From Aspidiotus rigidus (taxonomy: Eukaryota > Arthropoda > Insecta > Hemiptera > Diaspididae): a stretch of DNA of 64,000 nucleotides. Shown here piece by piece: positions 1 through 10,401 of the stretch (the stretch's first letter is position 1; each line of letters starts with the position of its first letter). The notes beneath the pieces are model-generated. The model was given only the letters and a program-made list of their open reading frames with translations, was not told where the DNA came from and ran no database searches. The stretch is taken from NCBI GenBank assembly GCA_035079385.1, contig JAVHKY010000055.1:434001-498000 (forward strand), in the 5' to 3' direction. The translations under genes were made by a program, and so were the position numbers.

Positions 1-353
1 ATAATAATGAAAAATAAAATGAACAACTCGCTATTACCACTATCCGTTCAAAAACAAATTTAACAGAACAAATAAAATTTGTCAAAACAAAATACAAGGC
101 TCTAGGGGCTGTGGGAAGCGAGATACAATTTGAATAAAATATCATGGAAAATAAAATTCAATGAACTCTTAGTTAAGAATGAAACAAGAATGAACCTGTT
201 GAATGATGAATAAAAAGGTTCTTCATCACAATACACGTACTGATAACAAAAGTGGTAAAAGTATAGGAAAATCCCCTTCTCGTAACGTAAGCAACTACTC
301 GCAGCTATTTGTATAAAGCTACTCAAAATACTCAGAAATTTCTCAAAAAAACA
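1..353. repeat. Partial diverged copy of the left-arm repeat
   Basis: This stretch is a diverged direct copy of about 1,848-2,215; both contain 'ctctaggggctgtgggaag' and the same order of flanking blocks. It lies just outside the inverted-repeat boundary at 354, so the left side of the big repeat is flanked by another partial copy of the family. No convincing gene is seen; short open frames here are repeat sequence. Confidence 0.6.
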
Positions 354-2509
354 CGCGTGAGTAGTACACGACTTTTCTTCCCACAATGCAAAAAACATTG
401 AGAGAGTCACTCCCTCTCTTTAAATGAAATACCAATGACCTGTCAATCATGTCAAACATTTGTAGAATAAACAATAAAACTCAGTGTATAAATTCTATCA
501 CTACGATGTCACATCGACAGATAACAGAGTAAAAATACCTATAATCCAATAAGGAAACCTGAATTTTGTTATAATTTAGGCTAAGAGTCATCTAAAACCT
601 ACAAAACGTCTCCAGAAAAACCACTCCCCCTCCCCCTGTCCAAACTGCTACGAGGCTATAACAGTTGTTTCTAATAAAAAAGAGCTCTACAATCATTTTT
701 TCCCATACCTTATTCTTAGCATATTGTTAGTCTAGTATACTGTATATTAGGATGAGTGGTTCAATTCTTTATCACTTCCGATTCCTGGCATCTCTTAAAG
801 CTATCTCGAGCTGCTATTCCTCTCGTGCACTCATAAACTGCCTTCACGCTATCATATCACCATTTTCTATGCACACTCCACCCCAAAATTCTTCATCTGG
901 GAATCCAGCTACAACGAGATCCCGAAAAACTAAAAAAATCGATGTCGAAACGAAAGAAGCAACCAATCACCCAATAGTCAACCCCTCATTCCTTCCCTCA
1001 CGCTTCAACCATTCCAAACGTATTAACAAAATACCTCACTTTTCTAGCTAGAAAATTCGGTAAAAATATATAGCACCCAAGCCTGGTTTACTCGTTAGTC
1101 TAATCTCAAATCTCACTCAAAAAAGCCAGTCCAAATTGAAAATAATCTTTCCATCTCTTTTGACACCTCAAATCAACTATGAACCACTATTAATTATGTA
1201 CCCATACATGAAAAAATGACAAATAAATCAATTATTAATTAAGAGTGAAATCACCCAGGTAGTCTCGCATCAGCACACTTGATGAAGATTAAAAAATTGT
1301 ACTTAATCATTCAAACTCAAGGTTTTCACTAAAATCAGTCGAATAACAAATTAAGAAAAATAAAACGTAAACCCACATTTTGGTCCTCATCCCAACGAAA
1401 TTCAAGGCAAGAGGAGGTCATTTTAGCTCCACACTCGTCTTACTCATACTTATCTTCTCACTAATCTCGCTCCTCCATCATACCCTCACTGTCTCCAAGA
1501 AAATTTATCAGTTGATCATTTTATTTTCTCATGCCCCGTCCTGCAACCCACTCGAACCTCCCTAAATATGTCTTCCAATATGAATGCAGCACTAAACAAC
1601 AACTCGGAAACCATCGACTCAAAGCTAACTTATTTACGCACCACTCAATTCTACAACTTCATATAATTCACCAACAAATTCCGTTCGATCGCCACTCAAT
1701 TCCACCAATACGTACCTAATTTAACCTAATTCAAGTAATGTTCTAAAATAAGATTGTAACGCCGAGCAAATAACCCTCGTGCAGTTTATAATGCTCGTAA
1801 AATAATAATAATGAGAAAAAAAAAAAAAAAACTATCGAGTATGACTAATAATAATGAAAAATAGCTAGAAAAATGAACAACTCGCCATTGCCACTATCCG
1901 TTCAAAAATAAATTTAACAAAACAAATAAAATTTGACAAAACAAAATTCAAGGCTCTAGGGGCTGTGGGAAGCGAGATACAAGTGTACTAAATTTGAACG
2001 AAAAGGTTTCATCGGAAATAAAATCCAATGAACCCTTGGTAAAGAATGAACAAAGAATGAACCTGTCGAATGATGAAAGGTTCTTCATCACAATACACGT
2101 ACTGATAACGAAAGTGGTAAACGTATAGGAAAATCCGCTTCTCCTAACGTAAGCAGCTATTCGTAAGAAGCTACTCGTAATAGTGAAAAATTTTTCAACA
2201 AAAGTAAAAATTTCTCGAGAACTACTCATCCAATCCTCAAAAAAAATGCAGGTGCACATCTTCAAATATAATACTACAATATGGCCGAGTTACAAAAAAA
2301 TCCATCGGGTAGTTTCGGAGGAGTTCCGCGGACAAAGAGGTACTCGAAATACTGCAAAATTTCTCAACAAATTGAACATTTCTCGAGAACTACTCATCCG
2401 ATTTTCAAAAAAATTGCAGGTGCACATCTTCAGATATACTACTACAATATGGCCAAGTTACAAAAAAATCCATCGGGTAGTTCCAGAGGAGTTCCGCGGA
2501 CAAAAAAAT

Positions 2510-2569
<60 letters not shown>

Positions 2570-3131
2570 AGGAAACCTGAAATTTTTTTTTATGGTAGTT
2601 GTGATCTAGGACCCCTAAAACGTCGAGAAAGTTCATTACCTACTCCCCCTGTTGACCTTGCTACGGGTGTAATACCTCACTTTTCTAGTTAGAAAAGTCG
2701 GTAAAATTGACAATTTCTCGAGAACTACTGATCCAATCCTCAAAAAAATTGCAGGTGCATATCTTCAGATATAATACTACAATGTGGCCAAGTTACAAAA
2801 AAGTCCATCGGGTAGTTTCGGAGGAGTTCCGCGGATAAAAACATACTCGAAATACTGCAAAATTTCTCAATAAATTGGAAATTTCTCGAGATCTACTCAT
2901 CCGATTCTCAAAAAAATTGCAGGTGCACATCTTCAGATATAATACTATAATATGGCCAAGTTACAAAAAAATCCATCGGGTAGCTTCGGAGGAGTTCCGC
3001 AGACAAAAAAATCTTATATATATATATAAAGGAAACTTGAAATGTTTTTTTTATGCTAGTTGTGATCTAAGACCCCTAACACGTCGAGAAAGTTCATTAC
3101 CCACTCCCCCTGTTGACCTTGCTACGGGTGT
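354..3131 (+). repeat. Left inverted arm with internal 503-bp tandem duplication
   Basis: Outer arm of the long inverted repeat. Near its inner end it carries a tandem structure: the landmark 'ctcgagaactactcatcc' or a close variant falls at 2,214, 2,382, 2,717 and 2,885. The spacings 168, 335 and 168 describe two copies of a 503-bp unit, the second cut by the BEL insertion at 3,131. The right arm carries only about one such unit, so the arms are asymmetric here. A near-palindromic block, 'cacttttctagttagaaaag', recurs at about 1,037 and 2,675. Confidence 0.75.
2512..2570. repeat. (TA)n microsatellite
   Basis: An almost pure run of alternating T and A with one G near 2,559. A shorter run lies at the equivalent place in the next tandem unit (about 3,014-3,027), and another in the right arm at about 10,538-10,549. 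Length therefore varies between copies of the same repeat. Confidence 0.95.
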
Positions 3132-3377
3132 TGTTAAGAAAATAAAAGGGGTTCAATGATGAGATTACCTTATACGATTTCTTACTACCTGCTCAATAAA
3201 AAACATCAGCCTAAAGCTGGTTAAAGGTACGTTTTGACCCCCTCCACATATCTTTAAGGGTAAGAAAGAGAAAGTCAATGAACAATATATTCTCGATTCT
3301 ACCCGATATACAGATATTTATAGAGGAGTTAGTCCGGTCTATGTCGTCGAACATTCAAGTTCAATTAATAACGTACA
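3132..3377 (+). repeat. 5' LTR of BEL/Pao element
   Basis: A 246-bp direct repeat beginning TGTT and ending ACA, base-for-base identical by eye to 9,586-9,831. It contains a candidate polyadenylation signal in 'gctcaataaaaaac'. It is preceded by GGTGT (3,127-3,131), which is duplicated directly after the 3' LTR. The identity of the two LTRs indicates a very recent insertion. Confidence 0.95.
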
Positions 3378-3379
3378 TT

Positions 3380-3397
3380 TGGTGCATCGGCCGGGAA
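3380..3397 (-). promoter_or_regulatory. Primer binding site for tRNA-Gly(GCC)
   Basis: The 18 bases 'tggtgcatcggccgggaa' start 2 nt after the 5' LTR. They are complementary to the 3' end of an insect tRNA-Gly(GCC) including its CCA tail. This is established knowledge of the tRNA sequence, recalled and not searched. Glycine tRNA priming is common among BEL/Pao elements. Confidence 0.85.
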
Positions 3398-3574
3398 AAA
3401 CCGTAAAAATTTTGTATCAACGTACGAGTTCGCATTGTGATTGTGATTGTTTCATACAGTTTTATTCAAGTTATACGCGCAATTTACTTAATTCTTAATT
3501 TGTTGTTAATTCGAATTGTTTGAAGTTATTTCATCTTCGCGTTCTTAAAAAAGTTAATCGATTAGTTCGTAAAA

Positions 3575-6500
3575 ATGAATAGTGCTGATGCAGAAGCACA
3601 ATTGGTGAATGAATCTTCGATGCTTGGCGATGAATATGATAACGTTGATAACCCAGGCGATACGCATACGAGCAGCTCGACCGATCTACATACGCCCATG
3701 GAAATTAATGACGAAGTTATGCAGGAAATTATTAATGACGATAAAGCTGATGATCAATGTTCGAAAGAGTTTGCACCTGAAATTAACAGGTATTTATTAT
3801 TGTGTAGGTCGTTAGAGTCGGATCTTCGGCTACAGGAAAACTCATTGGCGCAGTTAACTGGTGAAGACTGTGAGTATGTGATACAGGCCGAATTAGACGA
3901 TCTTGAATTGCTCAGGTCGAAATACAATTCTGCCTTTGAAAACCTATTAAATTTTGCATCAAACTCTGCGTCAAAGTATGATTTAAAATTAGCTGAAGCA
4001 CGAAGGGGTAGATTTATGACAACATTTAAGTGCGTTAGGCAAACATTATTTCGTCTTAAGCCATCCACTTCCTCTGCTGCGACAACTAGTACATACTCCA
4101 AACTAAAAAAGCCAAAAATAGACATTGCCCCTTTTAGTGGTAATTTTAATGAATGGCATAACTGGAAGCAAATATACATGTCATTCGTACACAATGATAC
4201 CTCTCTTGAGGATTTTGACCGACATCAATTTTTGCGAACCAAATTACAAGGAGACGCAGCAGTTCTAGTTTCAAAAATTCCTATTACAGGAAAATACTAT
4301 GAGTTGACGTGGGAGCAGTTAATAAAGACATACGACGATCCACTACAATCCGTGCCTAAACATATTAGGTCGTTGAAAAGCTGTGCGCCAATAGGATTTA
4401 AGAAACAAACTCTTAGAAGTTTAATTACAACCTATCGTGCTAATGTGACGGCTTTAGAAATTATTTTCGACGAACACAAATCCATTGACGCGTTATCTCA
4501 GTTCGTCATATATGACTTTCTTCAAAAGGTCGATTTACCAACCCGCACAAGTTGGGAGGAGGAACAGACACGAAATAAAAAATATGCAAACTTCGAAGAA
4601 TTCCTGCAGTTCATGGATCGGCGCTGCGTTGCCATGGAGCGTGCAAATCTGGTCAAAAATGATGTTAAGCCAGTTCAGAATGTTAATGAAGGCAAGGTCC
4701 TTGCTTTAGAAGACAAAGAGCAGCCTAGGAAAAGGCTACAAGCTCAAAGGAGAATATGCCGCGTTTGTGGAAGTTCTGAACATAAAATTTATAATTGTGA
4801 CCAGTTTCTCAAACTGACTCAGCTAGAACGCCTCAAGGTCATAAAGGAGAAGAAACTCTGTTACAGATGTTTGGGTTTCTGCAACCGTAAATGTAAAATG
4901 TTCTGCAAAATCTGCAGAAACGGGCACAGCAACCTGGTCCATGAAGCGTTTCAATCAAGCAGCACTGCTGTGGCGAAAGACAATTCGGGTGAGTCAATTA
5001 AAATTAATGCTGAAAATTTAAATAAAAATAGCGATAAATTAATCAATGTAGTGAGTGAACCAATTGAAATTACGGTTACCTCTATTAATGAAAATTCAAG
5101 TAAAGATAATGATCAATTAATTAATGAAGTGTCAGATCAACATTCTAGCGTCACAGATCTGATGCTAGAAGGGTGGACAGGTTCTTTAATTTCGAATAAC
5201 ATTTTTGCCTTATTAGCCACCGCCGTAATTGATGTTATCATACCAAAGAATTTCACAACAAAATTTAAATGTCGCGCGCTATTAGATTCATGTAGTCAGT
5301 ATAACATTGCTTCGTCTGAATTTGTAAATTTATTAAAAGTTGAAACCACACCAGCTCATAGTTTGATTAATGGGGTGGGTAGTTGCTCAACGTATTCACA
5401 AAAAACGGTTTCCTTAAGGGTTTGTTCAAGATATAAAGGCTATCAGCAAACAGTTAATTGTATCATTATGGATCATATTGTAGATGAAATGCCTAATCAA
5501 TGTTTATCTATTGAAGATTGGAACCTTCCTGAAAACATATTTTTAGCGGATCCCAAATTCAACATTCCGCAAGGAATTGATTTATTATTGGGTGCTGGAG
5601 TATTTTGGAAGGTGTTATTAAATGATCACATATCGTTAGGTACGCATTTACCACGCTTACAGGAAACCAATTTAGGGTGGATCATATCTGGAGAAATTAA
5701 ACTATCAGATTTCAAATCAGTTTTAGTAGATTACACATGCGTACTTTATGATGAGACAGACAATGCACTCTCGAATGCAATCGAAAGATTCTGGTTATTA
5801 GAGGAAATACAGGGTGATTCCGAACGTACAGGTGAAGAGATTCAGTGTGAGCAACACTTTCTAGCAACTACCTCGCGAGACAACTCGGGCAGGTTTATAG
5901 TTAGATTACCTTTTCAGCTCCCTAAAGAACGACTCGGACACTCTAAAACACAGGCATTGAAACGGTTTGTTTGGTTAGAAAAACGATTTGCTAAAGATCC
6001 TTTATTCAAGGCTCAATACGTCGCTTATATACAAGAAATGATGAATTTAGGTTATTTAAAGGAAATCGTTGAAAAGGAGAATGAATTGTGCTATTATATA
6101 CCACATCACGCTGTACTTAAATCTGCATCCACAACAACATCGCTTCGAGTGGTGTTAGACGCTAGTATGAAAACCTCATCTGGGGTCTCATTGAATCAGT
6201 GTCTAATGAAAGGATCAACAGTACAAGCTGATTTGTTTAGCATAGTATTAAAATCACGTCTTCATAGATATGTATTTATTGGGGATGTAACAAAAATGTA
6301 TCTACAATTTCGGAGACATCCGGATGACACTTGTTTTCAACGTATACTCTGGCGAGCCTCAGAAAAAGAAAGATTGAAAACTTATGAAATAACAGTTGTT
6401 CCTTTTGGTCTAAAGTCATCTTCTTTTCAAGCTACACGATGCCTTACACGTTTGTCTGAGCTAGAAGGCGCAAATTTCCCTGCTGCTAAAAATATTCCCT

Positions 6501-9073
6501 TTGAGGATATGTATGTAGATGACGTTTTTTCAGGCGCTGATTCCATTCAATCAGCCATACAAAAACGGAAAGAATTGACAAGTATGTTGGGAAAGGCTGG
6601 CTTGACTTTAACTAAATGGGGCTCTAACGCCGAGGAGATTATTAATGATATTCCCTTGAAGGATAGAGGGACTAATTTTGTTTTTGATAGCGACAACACA
6701 GTTAAAACTTTGGGTTTATTATGGTGTAATAAAACAGATACATTCAAAGTCTGGATTCAAAAGCCAAAGGTAGAAGAGTCGTATTCAAAAAGAACAGTTT
6801 TAAGCACTATTGCGGCGATATTTGATCCATTAGGCTTCTTGGGTCCTATAATTATGGTGGCTAAATTATTCATGCAGTCCTTGTGGGCACAAACACACCA
6901 TCTAAAAAGTAAAGAATCCCACTGGGATAAATTGTTATCTACCCACGAAGTCGAAATTTGGACAAAATTTATAAATGATCTCGAGTACTTACAATCTATA
7001 TCCATACCTAGATTTATCTTTGATGAATTTGAAAAACCAGAGGTAATAGAGCTACATGGGTTTTGCGATGCATCCATCAAGGGTTATGGGGCAGTGTTAT
7101 ACATCAGATCAATATATAATGATAAAGTGATGATTAAGATGCTCTGCTCCAAGTCTCGTGTTGCCCCATTAAAGAAACAATCCTTACCTAGATTAGAACT
7201 ATGTGCTGCTGTCTTATTGAGTGAATTAGCAGAGAAGGTTATTAAACAAATCACAGACATCACACCTATCAATTCTATACGGTTATGGTCTGACAGCGAA
7301 ATTACGCTTTATTGGATTAATTCTCCTGCCGAACGTTGGCAGCAGTTTGTAGCTAATCGGGTGAAGCGTATACAGAATGGATTAAAAAATGTTACTTGGG
7401 ATCATGTGAGGTCTAAAGACAACCCTGCTGATTGTTTATCTAGAGGTCTAGACGCCAAAAACTTAAAAGAATGTGAATTATGGTGGTCTGGCCCTGAATG
7501 GTTGACCTTAAATATACAACCTACTCCCACAGGGTCAAAATACGTATTTAAAGAAGCCTGTTTATTAGAAATTAAAAGACCAAAGCCTAAATTTACTCTA
7601 CTTACCGTTAATCCTAGCTTATTATTTAATAAATTTTCCCAATACACTAAGCTCCTTCGTACTACAGCATGGATAATGAGGTTCATGTGGAATACACACT
7701 GGTTTGGTCCTAAAATTTTCGGGGAACTTCGATTATTTGAATTACAGCATGCTGAGGCCCAGTTAATTAAAATGGCTCAAAAAGAATATTTTGCTCAGGA
7801 GATAGACATGCTTGAACGCGGCCTACCGCTTAAAAACAGCAGTAAATTATCTTCCTTATCGCCATTTTTAGATGCTATGGGTTTAGTCAGAGTGGGTGGT
7901 CGTTTACAGAATTCAGAGTTGTCATTCGAACAAAAACATCAAATTCTTTTAAGTGCTGACCACCCTCTGACGAAATTAATTATACAATACGAACATATCC
8001 GAAACTTACATGCTGGACCTCAATTATTAAAATCGGTGTTAAGGAGAAAATATTGGGTTTTATGTATTACAAAAGCAGTACGGTCAATGATTTTAAGGTG
8101 TCACCCTTGCATAAAGCAAAGAGCTGTGGTCCGCAATCAATTGATGGCCCCTTTGCCGAAAAACAGGGTAGTTCCAAAAAAGGCGTTTTCTAATTCAGGT
8201 TTAGACTATGCTGGCCCAGTAAAGCTTCTAGGAAAGGGAGGAAGGCATAGAGTCATCATCAAAGCATACATAGCTATTTTTGTGTGTTTTGCTAGTAAGG
8301 CCATACATCTAGAATTAGTAAGCGACCTCACAAGTGAAGCGTTCATTGCTGCTTTTAAACGGTTCATTAGTAGAAGAGGCATCAGCGAAATTATAAAATC
8401 GGACAATGCAACGAACTTTGTGGGTGCAAAAAATATATTAAATGACCTAAATGATAAATTTACCCAATTTTGGGCTGAAAAAGGAACGGAATGGGAGCTC
8501 AATCCCCCGGACGCACCGCATTTTGGAGGTTTATGGGAGGCTGGAGTAAAGTCCGTTAAGACGCATATAAAAAGAGTGGTAGGAGACGCTATGTACACGT
8601 ATGAACAATACTCCACCTTACTGTGTGAAATAGAAGCGTGCTTGAACTCCAGACCTCTATGTGCTGAATCGACCGATCCAAACGAGCTTAATGCTCTAAC
8701 ACCAGGGCATTTTTTAATTGGTGGTCCTATTACAGCACTTCCCAATGCGGATCTTACTGAAATTCCTACAAATAGGTTAAAGTACTGGGAGAAAATTACA
8801 CAAATGACTCAAACATTCTGGAAACGATGGAGTCTTGAGTATCTCCATACACTTCAACAAAGGAATAAATGGAAATTAAAAGAAAGGGAATATCAAGTAG
8901 GTGATTTAGTAGTAATAATTGAAGACAATCAGCCCCCCACAAGATGGCGTTTGGCCAGAATAATTGAATGTCATAGAGGTAGAGACGATTTAATTCGAGT
9001 GGTAACAGTAAAGACAGCTGTCAATCAGTTAATTAGACCAATTACAAAACTCGTCTATCTACCCATGGACTAA
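3575..9073 (+). CDS. gag-pol: BEL/Pao Gag-Pol polyprotein
   Basis: A single 1,832-aa frame. In order: N-terminal Gag-like region (about 1-370); a CCHC zinc knuckle CX2CX4HX4C at 395-408 and a second Cys/His-rich cluster at about 429-457; aspartic protease with D571 in the context ALLDSCSQ; reverse transcriptase with first catalytic D904 (IGDVTKMYLQF) and the YVDD box at 980-983; RNase H acidic residues D1165, E1208, D1240 and D1286; integrase zinc finger H1474/H1479/C1509/C1512; integrase core D1544, D1610 and E1655; and a C-terminal integrase-associated domain (about 1,740-1,832). Gag and Pol are in one frame, as is usual in this superfamily. The start is the first ATG after the leader. Oddity: protease position 573 is Cys where the family normally has Gly after Asp-Ser/Thr. 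No stop or frameshift was found. Confidence 0.96.
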   Translation: MNSADAEAQLVNESSMLGDEYDNVDNPGDTHTSSSTDLHTPMEINDEVMQEIINDDKADDQCSKEFAPEINRYLLLCRSLESDLRLQENSLAQLTGEDCEYVIQAELDDLELLRSKYNSAFENLLNFASNSASKYDLKLAEARRGRFMTTFKCVRQTLFRLKPSTSSAATTSTYSKLKKPKIDIAPFSGNFNEWHNWKQIYMSFVHNDTSLEDFDRHQFLRTKLQGDAAVLVSKIPITGKYYELTWEQLIKTYDDPLQSVPKHIRSLKSCAPIGFKKQTLRSLITTYRANVTALEIIFDEHKSIDALSQFVIYDFLQKVDLPTRTSWEEEQTRNKKYANFEEFLQFMDRRCVAMERANLVKNDVKPVQNVNEGKVLALEDKEQPRKRLQAQRRICRVCGSSEHKIYNCDQFLKLTQLERLKVIKEKKLCYRCLGFCNRKCKMFCKICRNGHSNLVHEAFQSSSTAVAKDNSGESIKINAENLNKNSDKLINVVSEPIEITVTSINENSSKDNDQLINEVSDQHSSVTDLMLEGWTGSLISNNIFALLATAVIDVIIPKNFTTKFKCRALLDSCSQYNIASSEFVNLLKVETTPAHSLINGVGSCSTYSQKTVSLRVCSRYKGYQQTVNCIIMDHIVDEMPNQCLSIEDWNLPENIFLADPKFNIPQGIDLLLGAGVFWKVLLNDHISLGTHLPRLQETNLGWIISGEIKLSDFKSVLVDYTCVLYDETDNALSNAIERFWLLEEIQGDSERTGEEIQCEQHFLATTSRDNSGRFIVRLPFQLPKERLGHSKTQALKRFVWLEKRFAKDPLFKAQYVAYIQEMMNLGYLKEIVEKENELCYYIPHHAVLKSASTTTSLRVVLDASMKTSSGVSLNQCLMKGSTVQADLFSIVLKSRLHRYVFIGDVTKMYLQFRRHPDDTCFQRILWRASEKERLKTYEITVVPFGLKSSSFQATRCLTRLSELEGANFPAAKNIPFEDMYVDDVFSGADSIQSAIQKRKELTSMLGKAGLTLTKWGSNAEEIINDIPLKDRGTNFVFDSDNTVKTLGLLWCNKTDTFKVWIQKPKVEESYSKRTVLSTIAAIFDPLGFLGPIIMVAKLFMQSLWAQTHHLKSKESHWDKLLSTHEVEIWTKFINDLEYLQSISIPRFIFDEFEKPEVIELHGFCDASIKGYGAVLYIRSIYNDKVMIKMLCSKSRVAPLKKQSLPRLELCAAVLLSELAEKVIKQITDITPINSIRLWSDSEITLYWINSPAERWQQFVANRVKRIQNGLKNVTWDHVRSKDNPADCLSRGLDAKNLKECELWWSGPEWLTLNIQPTPTGSKYVFKEACLLEIKRPKPKFTLLTVNPSLLFNKFSQYTKLLRTTAWIMRFMWNTHWFGPKIFGELRLFELQHAEAQLIKMAQKEYFAQEIDMLERGLPLKNSSKLSSLSPFLDAMGLVRVGGRLQNSELSFEQKHQILLSADHPLTKLIIQYEHIRNLHAGPQLLKSVLRRKYWVLCITKAVRSMILRCHPCIKQRAVVRNQLMAPLPKNRVVPKKAFSNSGLDYAGPVKLLGKGGRHRVIIKAYIAIFVCFASKAIHLELVSDLTSEAFIAAFKRFISRRGISEIIKSDNATNFVGAKNILNDLNDKFTQFWAEKGTEWELNPPDAPHFGGLWEAGVKSVKTHIKRVVGDAMYTYEQYSTLLCEIEACLNSRPLCAESTDPNELNALTPGHFLIGGPITALPNADLTEIPTNRLKYWEKITQMTQTFWKRWSLEYLHTLQQRNKWKLKEREYQVGDLVVIIEDNQPPTRWRLARIIECHRGRDDLIRVVTVKTAVNQLIRPITKLVYLPMD

Positions 9074-9585
9074 TAAATGGAAATTTTTATTTGTGTTTCA
9101 GAGACGTAAGGCAAAAGAATGATATAGATTTAATTTAATTGGATTGGAGACAAATTAATACTTCAGTTACTTGAAGAAAATTGATTTTGTTATGTAAAAG
9201 TAAGCTCAATAATAAAGAAATTTTTTTTGTTTCGATTCGAAAAAGCTCTTATGAATTAATTTATAAATTTCATTATACCGGTATATACTTTAGGTCAGCT
9301 TGGGCACTCCTGCTTTTGAGCTTACGATTTGAATGTTCACAATTCCAAGTGAAATTAATCTAATTGGACAGGTAAGCCGTTAGGCTTCACTTTGTTAGTG
9401 CCAACAAAGTTTAAAAAAGAGCAACCAAAAAAAAAAAAAAAATATATATATTAAATGTCGCCTACATTAAATACAACACAAATGATTATTATATAATTTT
9501 TAGTGAATATGATTGAAAAACCTGTCAAGATCAAGTGTAAATTGAACCACCAATGAATGATGAGCTGTTACAGCTCATGGGGCAG

Positions 9586-9831
9586 TGTTAAGAAAATAAA
9601 AGGGGTTCAATGATGAGATTACCTTATACGATTTCTTACTACCTGCTCAATAAAAAACATCAGCCTAAAGCTGGTTAAAGGTACGTTTTGACCCCCTCCA
9701 CATATCTTTAAGGGTAAGAAAGAGAAAGTCAATGAACAATATATTCTCGATTCTACCCGATATACAGATATTTATAGAGGAGTTAGTCCGGTCTATGTCG
9801 TCGAACATTCAAGTTCAATTAATAACGTACA
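9586..9831 (+). repeat. 3' LTR of BEL/Pao element
   Basis: Identical to the 5' LTR at 3,132-3,377. It is followed by the target duplication GGTGT at 9,832-9,836, after which the interrupted left arm resumes ('aatacctcacttttctag'). Confidence 0.95.
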
Positions 9832-9871
9832 GGTGTAATACCTCACTTTTCTAGTTAGAAAAGTCGGTAAA

Positions 9872-10401
9872 ACAGCAAATGGCATTGTAAATACTTCTAG
9901 AAATACATTCGATTCAATAGTTCATGTTCATTTTAAAAAATTGAGATATCTGTTCACGTGTGACGTAAGAGGACTGCTTTCACGACATACCGCCAACACT
10001 AAAAAAAAAAAAATAGGTATTTGAATGTTTTTAGACAACTTACTACCTTTCAAACTTTAGTACTGTATATTTTCAACGTGGTAAGAAATCGCAAAGGATA
10101 TGCGATTCAGAATTATCCTCGAAATCATTTTCTGTAACACTGCAACTGTTTTTCAATATCAAACAAGCTTTCTCGAGGACTAAATTCAATAATGGCTTTA
10201 AAGGATAATGAGCAATGAAAAGCATACTACCAGTACTCGTCTTCGTGTTGAATCACGACACACTGAACCAAATAACGAGTTTGTATAAATTTTTACCTAA
10301 GGGTAAATGAAAGGTGCGTAAACCGATGTAACATGCTAATGATCCGTTTAGACAATTACATACAACTTTTTAGAAACTTCGGTGCTAAATTTTATGTTCT
10401 T
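9872..10401. other. Unique spacer between the inverted arms
   Basis: About 530 bp between the inner ends of the two arms, both marked by the block 'acttttctagttagaaaagt'. It is AT-rich with short homopolymer runs. I see no open frame, RNA gene or known motif in it. Confidence 0.6.

Larger units (their letters stand above)
3132..9831 (+). mobile_element. Complete BEL/Pao LTR retrotransposon
   Basis: A 6,700-bp element: identical 246-bp LTRs, a tRNA-Gly primer site, one uninterrupted 1,832-codon gag-pol frame (3,575-9,073) and a 512-bp 3' untranslated stretch that ends 'gctcatggggcag' before the 3' LTR (a weak polypurine tract). The 5-bp target duplication GGTGT is at 3,127-3,131 and 9,832-9,836. 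Removing the element rejoins the motif 'gctacgggtgtaatacctc', which is intact at about 2,664 in the neighbouring tandem unit. This proves the insertion site and shows that the element landed in a pre-existing repeat. It is structurally complete and probably young; whether it is active cannot be told from sequence. Confidence 0.96.

Noticed and set aside
2183..2692. 169-codon open frame in the left arm
   Set aside because: It runs through tandem repeat units and a (TA)n tract and repeats its own sequence. It is not conserved as a frame in the right arm.
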